From Roseburia porci (lineage in GTDB: Bacteria; Bacillota; Clostridia; Lachnospirales; Lachnospiraceae), in the NCBI RefSeq assembly GCF_009695765.1, contig NZ_VUNI01000002.1, forward strand, positions 170,887-234,886: a stretch of 64,000 bases of DNA, in the 5' to 3' direction. The position numbers and the translations under genes are program-made. The notes under the pieces are model-generated. The model searched no databases. It saw only the letters and a list, made by a program, of their open reading frames with translations, and was not told the origin of the DNA. Below, one piece after another: positions 46,192 to 56,998 of the stretch. How positions within the stretch are numbered: position 1 is the stretch's first letter; the number at the start of each line of letters is the position of its first letter.

Positions 46192-47571
46192 CTATTTTCC
46201 AAGCAGGTTTTCGCCGATTTCTACTACGTTTCCGGCGCCCATAGTTATCAACAAATCTCCGTCGGTACAATTTTCCAGTAAAAATTTCTCAATTTCTTCA
46301 AAAGAAGGGAAATAATGTGCATCCGTTCCCTTTTCTTTCAGCTTTGCAAGAATATCTTTGGAACTGATTCCGAATGTGTTTTTCTCACGTGCTGCATAAA
46401 TATCAGCAAGGACAACCATGTCAGCCATGGAGAGCACATCTGCAAAATCATTGAGAAATGCTTTGGTCCTGGAGTAAGTATGTGGCTGGAATACCAGAAC
46501 AAGACGCTTATGTGGATAATTCTTGGCTGCTGTTAAAGTTGCACGGATCTCGGTTGGATGATGTGCATAATCATCAATGATCGTGATGCCGTCGACGGTT
46601 CCTTTATACTGGAAACGACGGTCTGCGCCACCAAATTTATCAAGTCCGAGGCGGACTGCTTCAAGTGGAAGCTTCATATCCACAGATAAAGCAACGGCGG
46701 CAAGTGCATTGGATACATTATGCATACCAGGAACATTCAGGCTGACGTCCATGACTTTTTCACCTTTGTGCATAACGGTAAAGGAAGCGCATGCCTTGTC
46801 GTTGAACTGGACATTGGCAGGGTAATAATCGGATGAATCAGTAAGACCGTAGGTGATGATCTCCTGTGGAAGACCTTCCACGATTGCCTGATAATCCGGA
46901 ATATCTCCGTTTATGATCGTTGCGCCCTCTGCAAGTGTATTGGATGCATATTCACGGAATGAATGGCGGATGTCATCAAGATCTTTGAAGAAATCCAGAT
47001 GTTCTGCTTCTATATTTAAGATAATGCTGTATCTTGGACGGAAGTTCAAAAAACTGTTGGTGTACTCGCATGCTTCGGTGATGAAAACTTCCGAATTGCC
47101 GACACGCAGATTACCGTGGATGGACTGGAGAATACCTCCGACACTGATGGTTGGATCTGCCTTTGCCTCTAACAGGATCGTGCTGATCATGGAAGTGGTG
47201 GTCGTTTTTCCATGTGTTCCGGCAACTGCGATGGAGCGTTCATAGTTATCCATGATCTGGCCAAGCAGCTCTGCACGGGTGAGCATTGGAATATTTTTCT
47301 CTTTTGCGGCAACAAATTCCGGATTATCTTCACGGATTGCTGCTGTGTATACGACAAGATCAATTCCCGGAATGATGTTTTTCGCTTTCTGACCGTAGAA
47401 GATCTGAATGCCTTTGGCTTCTAAATTTCTGGTCAGATCGGACTCATGGGCATCGGATCCGGAAATTGTAAAGTTCTCTTCATGAAGAATCTCAGCAAGA
47501 CCACTCATGCTGATTCCGCCGATTCCGATAAAATGAACATGAACCGGCTGATTAAAGTTTAATTTATACAT
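46192..47571 (-). CDS. murC: UDP-N-acetylmuramate-L-alanine ligase
   Basis: 459 residues. HFIGIGGISMSGLAEIL is the N-terminal Rossmann motif; AGTHGKTTTTSMIS the ATP P-loop; EACEYTNSFL and DDYAHHPTEI the Mur ligase central and C-terminal motifs. It adds L-Ala to UDP-MurNAc in the cytoplasm, the first amino acid of the peptidoglycan stem. Its gene is oriented away from glgC. Confidence 0.96.
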   Translation of the reverse strand: MYKLNFNQPVHVHFIGIGGISMSGLAEILHEENFTISGSDAHESDLTRNLEAKGIQIFYGQKAKNIIPGIDLVVYTAAIREDNPEFVAAKEKNIPMLTRAELLGQIMDNYERSIAVAGTHGKTTTTSMISTILLEAKADPTISVGGILQSIHGNLRVGNSEVFITEACEYTNSFLNFRPRYSIILNIEAEHLDFFKDLDDIRHSFREYASNTLAEGATIINGDIPDYQAIVEGLPQEIITYGLTDSSDYYPANVQFNDKACASFTVMHKGEKVMDVSLNVPGMHNVSNALAAVALSVDMKLPLEAVRLGLDKFGGADRRFQYKGTVDGITIIDDYAHHPTEIRATLTAAKNYPHKRLVLVFQPHTYSRTKAFLNDFADVLSMADMVVLADIYAAREKNTFGISSKDILAKLKEKGTDAHYFPSFEEIEKFLLENCTDGDLLITMGAGNVVEIGENLLGK

Positions 47572-47766
47572 AAAACTACCTACCTATTATATATAATGGA
47601 TTAAAAGTTCTTTATTATTATAACCATATTCACATATTTTGCAAAGACAAACTACCGCGTTTCTTCTGCGAAGCATATCGAATTTTCGCAAAAGATGTAA
47701 AATAGTGTAAAAATTGTGTAATCTGACGAAAAAAAACAAAAATGAAAATAAATATTGTGAAAAATG

Positions 47767-47795
47767 TTGTTACTAAAAAGGCAATATGCTATAAT
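47767..47795 (+). promoter_or_regulatory. glgC promoter
   Basis: TTGTTA (47767-47772), 17-bp spacer, TATAAT (47790-47795). Confidence 0.75.
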
Positions 47796-47838
47796 TTAAT
47801 TACCCAAAAACATGAACAGACGAGGAGTGATTGACGTG

Positions 47839-49110
47839 ATGAAGAAAGAAATGATAGCTATGCTGTTAGCAGGCGGTCAAGGCAGCAGACTTGGTGTTCT
47901 GACGGCTGATGTTGCGAAGCCGGCAGTTGCGTTTGGCGGCAAATATCGAATCATTGATTTCCCGTTAAGCAACTGTATTAATTCGGGAATCGACACGGTC
48001 GGGGTGCTGACTCAATATCAGCCACTCAGACTGAATACACATATTGGGATTGGTATTCCGTGGGATCTCGATCGCAACAATGGTGGAGTTACCGTACTTC
48101 CACCGTACGAAAGAAGCAACAACAGTGAATGGTATTCCGGAACTGCGAATGCAATTTATCAGAATATACGTTATATGGAACAGTATAATCCGGATTATGT
48201 TCTGATTCTTTCCGGAGATCATATTTACAAGATGGATTATGAGGTTATGCTTGATTTCCATAAAGAGAACAATGCAGATGTAACGATTGCTACGATGCCG
48301 GTTCCGATGGAAGAAGCATCCCGTTTCGGTATTGTGATTGCAGATGAGGAAAAAAAGATCATGGAATTTGAAGAGAAACCGGAGCATCCGAGAAGCAACC
48401 TCGCTTCTATGGGTATCTACATTTTCTCATGGCCGGTATTGCGTGATGCGTTGATCGCCATGAAAGATCAGAATGGATGCGATTTCGGTAAACATATTAT
48501 TCCATACTGCTTTGAGAATAAGAAACGTCTTTTCGCATATGAATTTAACGGATACTGGAAGGATGTAGGAACACTTGGTTCTTATTGGGAAGCCAATATG
48601 GAACTGATCGATCTGATTCCGGAATTCAATTTATATGAAGAGTACTGGAAGATTTACACCAAATCAGACAGCATTGAACCACAGTATATTGCTTCGGAAG
48701 CTCATGTTGAGAGAAGTATTATCGGGGAAGGGGCAGAAGTATACGGAGATGTAGAGAATTCCGTAATCGGCCCGAATGTACATATTGGCAAAGGTACCGT
48801 GATCCGTGATTCGATCGTTATGCAGGATACGATGATCGGAGATCATGTCACGATTGATAAATCCATTGTCGCTGAAAAATGCGAGATTAAAGATGGCGCA
48901 GTTCTTGGAACAGGAGAGGAAGCTCCGAATAAACTGAATGCAAGCATTTATTCATTTGGACTTGTAACAGTCGGAGAAGCTTCTGTGATTCCGGAAGGAG
49001 TTAAGATCGGCAAGAATACAGCAATCTCAGGTGTGACAGAAAAAGCGGATTATCCGGATGGTAATCTGGCAAGCGGCGAAGTGATTATTAAGGCAGGTGA
49101 CAGAAAATGA
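47839..49110 (+). CDS. glgC: Glucose-1-phosphate adenylyltransferase
   Basis: 423 residues from ATG 47839 (or GTG 47836), with GAGGAG upstream; an ATG at 47812 gives 9 extra residues. [39 protein letters not shown] is the sugar nucleotidyltransferase signature, EFEEKPEHP and GYWKDVGT follow, with left-handed beta-helix repeats at the C-terminus ([14 protein letters not shown]). It makes ADP-glucose for glycogen. The stop overlaps the glgD start by 4 bp. Confidence 0.96.
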   Translation: MKKEMIAMLLAGGQGSRLGVLTADVAKPAVAFGGKYRIIDFPLSNCINSGIDTVGVLTQYQPLRLNTHIGIGIPWDLDRNNGGVTVLPPYERSNNSEWYSGTANAIYQNIRYMEQYNPDYVLILSGDHIYKMDYEVMLDFHKENNADVTIATMPVPMEEASRFGIVIADEEKKIMEFEEKPEHPRSNLASMGIYIFSWPVLRDALIAMKDQNGCDFGKHIIPYCFENKKRLFAYEFNGYWKDVGTLGSYWEANMELIDLIPEFNLYEEYWKIYTKSDSIEPQYIASEAHVERSIIGEGAEVYGDVENSVIGPNVHIGKGTVIRDSIVMQDTMIGDHVTIDKSIVAEKCEIKDGAVLGTGEEAPNKLNASIYSFGLVTVGEASVIPEGVKIGKNTAISGVTEKADYPDGNLASGEVIIKAGDRK

Positions 49111-50222
49111 AGGCAGTAGGTATTATTTTAGCTGGCGGTAACAGCAACCGCATGAAAGAATTATCAAGAAAACGTGCAATTGCAGCAATGCCGGTAGGCG
49201 GAAGTTTCCGTTGTATTGATTTTGCATTAAGCAATATGAGCAATTCCCATGTACAGACAGTAGCAGTGCTGACACAGTATAATGCACGTTCTCTGAATGA
49301 ACATCTGAGTTCTTCCAAGTGGTGGGATTTCGGTCGTAAACAGGGAGGTCTGTTCCTGTTTACTCCAACTGTGACAGCAGAGAACAGTGACTGGTATCGT
49401 GGTACAGCAGATGCAATGTATCAGAACATTGATTTCCTGAAGAAACGTCACGAGCCATATGTCATCATCACCAATGGCGATTGTGTATACAAGATGGATT
49501 ACAACAAGATCCTAGATTATCATATCGAGAAGAAAGCAGATATCACGATCGCATGCAAAGATATGCCGGTTGGAAGTGACGTAAGCCGTTTTGGTGTCAT
49601 TCGTATGAATGAAGATTCCAGAATCATCGATTTTGAAGAGAAACCACTGATGGCTCAGTCCAACACCATTTCTACAGGTGTTTATGTAATCCGAAGAAGA
49701 CAGCTGATCGAGATACTCGAGAAAGCGGCAGAAGAGAATCGTTTCGATTTTGTCAATGATGTTCTGATCCGATATAAGAACATTAAGAGAATTTATGCTT
49801 ACAAGACAAACGAGTATTGGAGCAATATTGCAAGTGTAGATTCTTATTATCAGACCAATATGGACTTTTTGAATCCGGAAGTAAGAAGTTATTTCCGTGC
49901 TGAGCCGAAGATCCATTCCAAAGTGGATGATCTTCCACCAGCTAAATATAATACAGGGTCTGATGTATCCAACAGCCTGATCGCCAGCGGATGCATTATC
50001 AACAGTAAAGTTGAGAATTCCATCCTGTTCAAAAAAGTATTTATTGGAAAGAATTGCGTAATTAAGAATTCTATCATTTTAAATGACGCATACATTGGGG
50101 ATAATACCCATGTGGAAAATTGTATTGTGGAAAGCAGGGGTACATTAAAAGCAAATACGTATTATTGCGGAGAGAATGGTATTAAGATTGTTTCCGAGGA
50201 GAATGAACGTTACATGCTTTAG
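49107..50222 (+). CDS. glgD: Glycogen biosynthesis protein GlgD
   Basis: 371 residues, a diverged GlgC paralogue. The start [44 protein letters not shown] keeps the fold but changes the catalytic loop GGQGSRL to GGNSNRM. It forms a hetero-oligomer with GlgC and modulates it. Translationally coupled to glgC. Confidence 0.93.
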   Translation: MKAVGIILAGGNSNRMKELSRKRAIAAMPVGGSFRCIDFALSNMSNSHVQTVAVLTQYNARSLNEHLSSSKWWDFGRKQGGLFLFTPTVTAENSDWYRGTADAMYQNIDFLKKRHEPYVIITNGDCVYKMDYNKILDYHIEKKADITIACKDMPVGSDVSRFGVIRMNEDSRIIDFEEKPLMAQSNTISTGVYVIRRRQLIEILEKAAEENRFDFVNDVLIRYKNIKRIYAYKTNEYWSNIASVDSYYQTNMDFLNPEVRSYFRAEPKIHSKVDDLPPAKYNTGSDVSNSLIASGCIINSKVENSILFKKVFIGKNCVIKNSIILNDAYIGDNTHVENCIVESRGTLKANTYYCGENGIKIVSEENERYML

Positions 50223-50248
50223 ACATTAAGTGAGGAGGCTGAAAGGAC

Positions 50249-50524
50249 ATGCAGATAACAGATGTACGTATCCGTAAGGTGGATAAAGAGGGCAAAATGA
50301 AAGCCGTAGTTTCAATTACGATTGACGATGAGTTTGTTGTTCATGACATTAAAGTGATTGAGGGGGAAAAAGGATTATTCATTGCGATGCCGAGCAGAAA
50401 GGCAGCAGATGGAGAATACCGGGATATTGCTCATCCAATTAATTCCGGTACAAGAGAGAGGATTCAGACACTGATTCTCAATAAATATCAGGAAGAACTG
50501 GCATCCGTACCTGAAGAGGTATGA
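50249..50524 (+). CDS. spoVG: SpoVG RNA/DNA-binding regulator
   Basis: 91 residues: [51 protein letters not shown], the standard SpoVG. In Bacillus and relatives it affects septation, sporulation and other genes as a nucleic acid-binding protein. GAGGAGG lies upstream. A terminator follows at 50577. Confidence 0.97.
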   Translation: MQITDVRIRKVDKEGKMKAVVSITIDDEFVVHDIKVIEGEKGLFIAMPSRKAADGEYRDIAHPINSGTRERIQTLILNKYQEELASVPEEV

Positions 50525-50576
50525 TGCAGGCAGCCACTGCAGGCACACAATGTATAATTTCATATGGTTTTTACAT

Positions 50577-50610
50577 GGAGCGGACTCCGAAAGGAGGCCG
50601 CTCCCTTTTT
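50577..50610 (+). terminator. spoVG terminator
   Basis: GGAGCGG then CTCC (50577-50588) pairs with GGAG and CCGCTCC (50593-50604) across GAAA, one A-G mismatch, followed by five T. Confidence 0.88.
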
Positions 50611-50631
50611 CGGCTTTATAGGAAAGTTTCA

Positions 50632-50660
50632 TTGAGATATATGGAAAAATCCGCTATACT
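50632..50660 (+). promoter_or_regulatory. pth promoter
   Basis: TTGAGA (50632-50637), 17-bp spacer, TATACT (50655-50660). Confidence 0.7.
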
Positions 50661-50730
50661 GATAAAAAACACAGGCATTGTGAAAACTATATAAATGTCA
50701 TTGTGGAAAACAGATAAAGAGGTAAGAAGT

Positions 50731-51300
50731 ATGTTTTTAATCGTGGGACTTGGTAATCCGGATAAGAAATATGAGCATACAAGACACAATATCGGTTTTG
50801 ATGTCATTGATGCTCTTGCAGATAAATATAATATCAGTATAACCGAGAAAAAGCACAAAGGTCTGTGCGGAACAGGTGTCATTGATGGCACGAAGGTTAT
50901 GCTTTTAAAGCCACTGACCTATATGAATCTGAGCGGGGAAAGTGTAATAGAAGCACTGAATTTCTATAAAATGGACCCGGAAACAGAGATGCTTGTCATA
51001 TTTGATGACATCAGTCTTGACCCGGGACATATCCGTATCCGCAAAAAAGGAAGTGCAGGCGGGCACAATGGAATCAAGAACATCATAGCGCACGCCGGAA
51101 CACAGAATTTCATGAGGATCAAAGTCGGCGTTGGTGCAAAACCGGAAGGATGGGATCTCGCAGATCACGTGCTCGGACGATTCTCAGAGGAAGACCGTAA
51201 GCTCGTTGAGTCTGCCATTCAGGATGCAATCGCAGCAGCAGGCATGATTCTGCGTGGGGACATCGACCAGGCCATGAACAATTTTAATGGAAAAAAATAA
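50731..51300 (+). CDS. pth: Peptidyl-tRNA hydrolase
   Basis: 189 residues from ATG 50731, with AGAGGTAAG before it; in-frame ATG 50695 has no ribosome site. LIVGLGNPDKKYEHTRHNIGF holds the catalytic His and Asn; LLKPLTYMNLSG, DDISLDPGHIRIRKKGSAGGHNGIKNI are conserved. It recycles peptidyl-tRNA released during stalled translation. Its stop is adjacent to the second nested palindrome. Confidence 0.96.
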   Translation: MFLIVGLGNPDKKYEHTRHNIGFDVIDALADKYNISITEKKHKGLCGTGVIDGTKVMLLKPLTYMNLSGESVIEALNFYKMDPETEMLVIFDDISLDPGHIRIRKKGSAGGHNGIKNIIAHAGTQNFMRIKVGVGAKPEGWDLADHVLGRFSEEDRKLVESAIQDAIAAAGMILRGDIDQAMNNFNGKK

Positions 51301-51512
51301 CAGACAATTGCGAAACTCTTGAAGCATATATTGAGCATGAACTGCGAATACAAATAACTCGCAGGTGCTTCAGAGCAGCCGGTACTTAGCGACCGTACTT
51401 TGGTCGCTTACGTATCCGCTGCCAGCGATGAGCAGCGAGAACGTGCCTGAGATTATTTGTATTCGCAGTTCGTGCCAAAATAAGTTGTTTGTAAGAGTTT
51501 CGCAAATGTCTG
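51301..51512. repeat. 212-bp nested palindromic element, copy 2 (core on plus strand)
   Basis: Outer arm CAGACAATTGCGAAACTCTT (51301-51320) pairs with 51493-51512 in 19 of 20 positions. Second arm GAACTGCGAATACAAATAA (51339-51357) pairs perfectly with 51453-51471. The core (51361-51449) aligns with the reverse of the 24580-24669 core: GCAGGT, GGTACTTAG, CTTT, TGCCAG and CCTG are shared. Total length is identical (212 bp) to copy 1, arm sequences are unrelated. It begins immediately after the pth stop and ends 24 bp before mfd. Confidence 0.85.
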
Positions 51513-51536
51513 ATAAAAATAACAGGAGGAAAGAAC

Positions 51537-54500
51537 GTGAAAGCTTTTTTGGAACCACTTCAGGAACTGCAAGGGTTTCAGGAGATGGCGGACACTCTGG
51601 AAAAGGAACGTGGTGTGATCACGGTCTCAGGGTGTACGGATGCACAAAAACCACATATGATCTATGCGATGGACAATGGTCTGAAAAATAAGATCATTGT
51701 TACTTTTCATGAGCAAAGAGCCAAAGAATTGTATGAGGATTACAGCTTTTTTGATCCGGATGCGGTATATTATCCGGCGAAAGATGTGCTTTTTTATCAG
51801 TCCGATATCCGCGGGAATCTGCTTACGGCAGAGCGGGTCAATGCGCTCAAGGCAATTCATGAGAAAAAGCAGGTCACACTGATCACAACCTTTGATGCGC
51901 TGATGAACACGATGGCACCTCCGCAGAACATGTGGGACAGCGTGCTTACAATTCATTCCGGGGATATTCTGGATCTGAAAAAGATCACTGCGCAGCTGGT
52001 GCGCATGGGATACGAAAAGGAATATCAGGTTGAGACCATGGGGCAGTTTGCCTTAAGAGGAGGAATCCTTGATATTTTCCCGCTGACGGAGGAAAATCCG
52101 GTGCGTATCGAGATGTGGGGAGATGAGGTAGACACACTGCGCTCGTTTGATACCGAGAGCCAGAGATCCATAGAACTTATGGAGGAACTGACGGTTTATC
52201 CCGCATGTGAGCTTGTTCTGACTGAAGAACAGAAAAATGCCGGAATCGATAAGATACGGAAAGAGGCGAAGAAAGCAGCAGATCAGCTTCGGAAAGATAT
52301 GAAAACGGAAGAAGCATACCGCACAACTTCCATGGTGGACGAACTGGCGGAAGAATGGGGGGAACTCTCCATGTGCACCGGAATGGATGCTTTTTTATCC
52401 TATTTTTGTGGGGAACGGAACGGACTTTTGGATTATTTCGATAAAAATGATACGATTGTCTTTTTTGATGAGATGAGCCGCAGCGTGGAACGAGGACGCC
52501 AGACAGAAACAGAATTTTCGGAAAGCATGAAACAGCGCCTGGAGAAAGGATATATTCTCCCCGGACAGATGAAAGAACTCTTTGGCATAAAAGAGATTCT
52601 TGGAACACTCGAACGTTATCCATGTCTGGCACTCAACGCGCTGGATATGAAAACAAACGGGATGAAGAACATTGGACAGTATACGATCCACGGCAAAAAT
52701 GTCAATCCGTACAATAACAGCTTTGATCTCCTTGTCAAAGACCTGAAGCAATATCGGAAGAACGGTTATAAGACGATCCTGCTTTCCGGCTCCAGAACAA
52801 GAGCGAAAAGACTTGCAGAAGACCTGAGAAATGAAGAACTTTCAGCTTTTTATACGGAGGACTATGACCATATCGTACAACCAGGGGAAATCATGGTGTG
52901 CTATGGTAAGATCCACAAAGGCTTTGAATATCCGATCCTGCAGTTCGTTGTCATCACAGAGACTGATATTTTCGGCTCAGAAAAGAAAAAGAAGAAGCGC
53001 CGCCGTACCTACGAAGGAGAAAAAATCCAGAGTTTTACGGATTTAAGCGTAGGCGATTATGTCGTTCATGAAAATCACGGACTTGGAATCTATCGAGGAA
53101 TCGAAAAGATCGAAGTCGACAAAACCGTGAAAGATTATATCAAGATTGAATATTCGGGTGGCTCCAACCTTTATATTCTGGCGACACAGCTGGAGCAGAT
53201 CCAGAAATACGCCGGAAAAGACGCCAAAAGACCGAAATTAAACAAGCTTGGCGGACAGGAGTGGGGACGCACGAAAAACCGTGTCCGCGGTGCTGTGAAA
53301 GAGATCGCACAGGATCTTGTAAAACTGTATGCGGCAAGGGAAAAGCAGCAGGGCTATGTTTATGGCCCGGACACCGTATGGCAGCGTGAATTTGAGGAAC
53401 TTTTCCCGTTTGAGGAGACCGAGGATCAGGAGATCGCCATCGAGGAAACCAAAAAGGACATGGAAAGCAGCAAGATCATGGACCGTCTGATCTGCGGAGA
53501 CGTCGGCTATGGCAAAACGGAGATCGCCATCCGCGCGGCTTTTAAAGCAGTTCAGGAAAACAAGCAGGTCGTTTACCTGGTTCCGACCACGATCCTTGCC
53601 CAGCAGGTGTATAATAACTTCTCACAGCGGATGAAGGATTTCCCGGTAACGGTGGACCTGCTCTGCCGCTTCCGGTCTGCAGCAGAACAGAAAAAGACCA
53701 TCGAGGGCGTGAAAAAAGGACAGGTAGACATCATAGTAGGAACACACAGAGTGCTTTCCAAAGATGTGACATTTAAAGATCTTGGACTGTTGATCATCGA
53801 TGAGGAACAGCGTTTCGGCGTTGCACATAAGGAGAAGATCAAGCAGTTGAAAACAAATGTGGATGTGCTTACACTGACTGCAACACCGATTCCACGTACC
53901 CTGCATATGAGCCTGATCGGAATCCGTGATATGAGTGTTCTTGAGGAACCGCCGATGGACCGTGTCCCGATCCAGACGTATGTTATGGAATATAACGATG
54001 AGCTTGTCCGGGAAGCAATCACCAGGGAACTGGCGCGCGAGGGACAAGTGTATTATGTATACAATAAAGTGCGGGATATTGATGAGGTAACACAGAGAAT
54101 CCAGCAGCTTGTCCCTGAGGCAAACGTTGCATTTGCACACGGACAGATGAAGGAGACGGAGCTGGAACGGATCATGTACAGCTTTATTAATGGAGAGATC
54201 GATGTTCTGGTTTCAACGACGATCATTGAGACCGGACTGGACATCTCCAATGTCAATACCATGATCATCCATGATGCGGATAACATGGGGTTATCCCAGC
54301 TTTACCAGCTGCGTGGACGTGTCGGAAGATCGAACCGGACTGCGTATGCGTTCCTGATGTATCGCAGAAACAAGATGTTAAAGGAAGTTGCGGAAAAACG
54401 ACTTGCAGCGATCAAAGAGTATACCGAACTGGGAAGTGGTTTTAAAATTGCAATGCGGGATCTGGAGATCCGCGGCGCGGGCAATCTTCTTGGCGCAGAG

Positions 54501-55088
54501 CAGAGTGGACACATGGAGGCGGTCGGCTACGACCTGTACTGTAAAATGCTAAATGAAGCAGTAAAAGAGGCAAAAGGAATCGCACCGGCAGAAAAATTCG
54601 ACACCTCTGTGGATGTGGAAACCAACGCTTTTATTCCGTCCACATATATCGCAAACGAGCTTCAGAAGCTGGATATCTACAAGCGGATCGCCGGTGTGGA
54701 GACCATGGAGGAATCCGAGGAAATGCTGGAGGAGCTGATCGACCGCTTTGGAGAGCCGCCGAAATCGGTTCAGAACCTGCTTACGATCGCAAGACTGAAG
54801 GCAAAAGCACACAGCGTATACGTGTCCGATATCGTGCAAAAAGGCAACGAACTGAAGCTTACAATGTATGAAAAAGCAAAGGTTGACCCTGCAAAGATCC
54901 CGGAACTGCTGGAAGCATATGCGCCGTTTTTGAAGTTTACCATGGACACCAAAAATCCATATTTTTCCTATATATTGAAAGGTAATTCGAGGGAAAAGAC
55001 ACAGGATGTCCTTGTAATCTTAGAGAAGCTGCTGTCTGATATGCAAATAAAAATCTTGCTAGATAGCGAAAAAAGCACTATAATATAG
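51537..55088 (+). CDS. mfd: Transcription-repair coupling factor
   Basis: 1183 residues from a GTG with AGGAGG upstream. UvrB-like N-terminal domains, then an RNA polymerase-interacting CarD-like domain ([27 protein letters not shown]), a RecG-like helicase with Walker [13 protein letters not shown] and DEEQRFG (variant DEAD box), [10 protein letters not shown], and a C-terminal TRCF domain. It dislodges stalled RNA polymerase and recruits UvrA. pth-mfd order is common in Firmicutes. Confidence 0.97.
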   Translation: MKAFLEPLQELQGFQEMADTLEKERGVITVSGCTDAQKPHMIYAMDNGLKNKIIVTFHEQRAKELYEDYSFFDPDAVYYPAKDVLFYQSDIRGNLLTAERVNALKAIHEKKQVTLITTFDALMNTMAPPQNMWDSVLTIHSGDILDLKKITAQLVRMGYEKEYQVETMGQFALRGGILDIFPLTEENPVRIEMWGDEVDTLRSFDTESQRSIELMEELTVYPACELVLTEEQKNAGIDKIRKEAKKAADQLRKDMKTEEAYRTTSMVDELAEEWGELSMCTGMDAFLSYFCGERNGLLDYFDKNDTIVFFDEMSRSVERGRQTETEFSESMKQRLEKGYILPGQMKELFGIKEILGTLERYPCLALNALDMKTNGMKNIGQYTIHGKNVNPYNNSFDLLVKDLKQYRKNGYKTILLSGSRTRAKRLAEDLRNEELSAFYTEDYDHIVQPGEIMVCYGKIHKGFEYPILQFVVITETDIFGSEKKKKKRRRTYEGEKIQSFTDLSVGDYVVHENHGLGIYRGIEKIEVDKTVKDYIKIEYSGGSNLYILATQLEQIQKYAGKDAKRPKLNKLGGQEWGRTKNRVRGAVKEIAQDLVKLYAAREKQQGYVYGPDTVWQREFEELFPFEETEDQEIAIEETKKDMESSKIMDRLICGDVGYGKTEIAIRAAFKAVQENKQVVYLVPTTILAQQVYNNFSQRMKDFPVTVDLLCRFRSAAEQKKTIEGVKKGQVDIIVGTHRVLSKDVTFKDLGLLIIDEEQRFGVAHKEKIKQLKTNVDVLTLTATPIPRTLHMSLIGIRDMSVLEEPPMDRVPIQTYVMEYNDELVREAITRELAREGQVYYVYNKVRDIDEVTQRIQQLVPEANVAFAHGQMKETELERIMYSFINGEIDVLVSTTIIETGLDISNVNTMIIHDADNMGLSQLYQLRGRVGRSNRTAYAFLMYRRNKMLKEVAEKRLAAIKEYTELGSGFKIAMRDLEIRGAGNLLGAEQSGHMEAVGYDLYCKMLNEAVKEAKGIAPAEKFDTSVDVETNAFIPSTYIANELQKLDIYKRIAGVETMEESEEMLEELIDRFGEPPKSVQNLLTIARLKAKAHSVYVSDIVQKGNELKLTMYEKAKVDPAKIPELLEAYAPFLKFTMDTKNPYFSYILKGNSREKTQDVLVILEKLLSDMQIKILLDSEKSTII

Positions 55089-55131
55089 CAGACAATGCTC
55101 CGGACTATTCGGGAGATACTTAGGAGGATAT

Positions 55132-56241
55132 ATGAAGATAAAAAGATTTGCAGCACTGCTGTTGGCGGGGGTTCTTTGCACAACTGCATTTACCGGCTGT
55201 GCATTAAATAAAAACGAAACAGTTGCAACACTTGGAGATCAGGAAATCAAACTCGGAGTTGCCAACTTTATGTGCAGATATCAGCAGGCAAGACTGGAAG
55301 ATGCCTATAAAAGCTATTTTGGGGATGAAGTATGGAGCAAGGATCTTTACGGAGATGGCTCTACACTTGAGGATACAACCAAGTCCCAGCTTATGAAGAG
55401 TCTGCAGGAAATGTACACACTTCAGCTTCACATGGACGATTACGGGGTGACGATCTCAGATGATGAGAAACAGAGCATCACAGATGCAGCCACAGCTTTT
55501 ATGGATGCAAACAGCAAGGATGCATTAGAGGAGATGGGAGCAACACAGGATATCGTTGAGGAAGTACTTACACTTTACACGATCAAGGATAAAATGTATG
55601 ATGCGATCGTTGCAGATGTAGATACAGACATTTCGGATGACGAAGCAAACATGAGAGCATATTCCATGCTTAAGATTCCGACAGACGGAACCTATGACAG
55701 CAGTTATCAGTATACAGAGTATACCGATGATCAGAAAGCAGAACTGACACAGAAAGCACAGGATGTTGCAGCTGCGATTGAGCAGCCATCCGATCTGGAA
55801 TCTGTTGCAGAACAGTATGGTTTTTCCGTAAGTACAGGAACCTATGATTCCGATGACAGTAATCTGGATTCCGATGTGAAGACCGCGATGGATGGATTAA
55901 AAGAAGGCGAGATCTCGGATCTGATCACAACCGATAAGGCACTTTACATTGTGCGTATTGACAGTGACCATGATGAGGAAGCCACACAGAAGAACCGCGA
56001 GGACATTCTGAAAGACCGTAAAGATACATTGTACAATGATACACTTTCCAAATGGGAAGAGGATGCTGAGTGGAAAGTAAAAGATAAAGTCGTTGCAAAG
56101 ATCAAATTTACGAACTCACTCACACAGCAGACTGAATCAACAGAGACGGAAGAACCGTCACAGGGTGATACCGCAGGAACAGAAGCAACAACAGAAAGCG
56201 GCGCATCTGAAACAATTGATGGCACAGAAAGTGCAAATTAA
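55132..56241 (+). CDS. PrsA/SurA-like foldase lipoprotein
   Basis: 369 residues. The signal peptide KRFAALLLAGVLCTTAFTGC ends in a lipobox, with the Cys at residue 23 lipidated. A helical chaperone region follows, then a parvulin-like domain (SDDEANMRAYSMLKIP to LITTDKALYIVRID). The tail is rich in Thr, Ser and Glu. It would help fold exported proteins on the outer face of the membrane. Peptidyl-prolyl isomerase activity is not certain, as the parvulin core is diverged. AGGAGG lies upstream; terminator at 56273. Confidence 0.8.
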   Translation: MKIKRFAALLLAGVLCTTAFTGCALNKNETVATLGDQEIKLGVANFMCRYQQARLEDAYKSYFGDEVWSKDLYGDGSTLEDTTKSQLMKSLQEMYTLQLHMDDYGVTISDDEKQSITDAATAFMDANSKDALEEMGATQDIVEEVLTLYTIKDKMYDAIVADVDTDISDDEANMRAYSMLKIPTDGTYDSSYQYTEYTDDQKAELTQKAQDVAAAIEQPSDLESVAEQYGFSVSTGTYDSDDSNLDSDVKTAMDGLKEGEISDLITTDKALYIVRIDSDHDEEATQKNREDILKDRKDTLYNDTLSKWEEDAEWKVKDKVVAKIKFTNSLTQQTESTETEEPSQGDTAGTEATTESGASETIDGTESAN

Positions 56242-56272
56242 TATTGCAAGTCTATACGAGAATCGTTATCAT

Positions 56273-56305
56273 AAAAGGCGTAGCATAAATTATGCTGCGC
56301 CTTTT
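56273..56305 (+). terminator. Terminator after the foldase gene
   Basis: AAAAGGCG and AGCATAA pair with TTATGCT and CGCCTTTT around a single A; a T-G mismatch splits the stem. Confidence 0.8.
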
Positions 56306-56331
56306 ACAATGCAGAAAGAGAAAGGGATAAA

Positions 56332-56865
56332 ATGGAAGGACACAATAATATTGTTTTGATCGGAATGCCGGGAGTCGGCAAGAGTACAGTAGGAGTAATT
56401 CTGGCGAAAGTGCTGGGCTATCAGTTTGTAGATGCAGATCTTGTGATTCAGGAGCAGGAAGGAAAGCTTTTGTGTGAGATCATCGAGGAAGTTGGAACGG
56501 ATGGATTCATTGAAGTCGAAAACCGTGTCAATGCCGGAATCGAGGCAGAGCATACGATCATTGCAACTGGCGGAAGCGTGGTATACGGGAAAGAAGCAAT
56601 GGAACATCTGCGTGACATCGGCACGGTCGTATATCTCGAAGTGCCATACGAGATCCTGGAAAAACGTCTTGCAGATATCAAGGGCAGAGGGGTTGTTTTA
56701 AGAGATGGACAGACACTGCATGACCTGTATCTGGAGCGTACACCTCTTTACGAAAAATATGCGCATGTACGTGTGTCAGAAGAGAACTTAAACGTTGAAC
56801 AAACTGTTGAAAAACTCATTGAAAAATTACAGTTTTTGAATAACAATAAACAAAAATACGAATAG
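56332..56865 (+). CDS. aroK: Shikimate kinase-like protein
   Basis: 177 residues. The P-loop GMPGVGKST and the DADLVIQ segment fit shikimate kinase, and the late LEKRLADIKGRGV has the LID region. Two usual features are missing: the Arg of the F-R-x-x-E shikimate site (here FIEVE) and the third Gly of the GGG motif (here ATGGSVVY). It may bind another substrate or have reduced activity. No other aro gene is nearby. AAAGGG precedes the ATG. Confidence 0.72.
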   Translation: MEGHNNIVLIGMPGVGKSTVGVILAKVLGYQFVDADLVIQEQEGKLLCEIIEEVGTDGFIEVENRVNAGIEAEHTIIATGGSVVYGKEAMEHLRDIGTVVYLEVPYEILEKRLADIKGRGVVLRDGQTLHDLYLERTPLYEKYAHVRVSEENLNVEQTVEKLIEKLQFLNNNKQKYE

Positions 56866-56900
56866 TATAAATAAAGAAGGCGATTTCCAGTGTGGTTGCC

Positions 56901-56930
56901 TTGACAAACGCTATTTATTTCTTGTATAAT
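56901..56930 (+). promoter_or_regulatory. murA promoter
   Basis: TTGACA (56901-56906), 18-bp spacer, TATAAT (56925-56930). Confidence 0.85.
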
Positions 56931-56998
56931 TACTTGTTCGTAAAGATAATTTTGTTGAGGGCGCAGGCCCGTTTGTATATAGATCATTGAGGTGTGAT

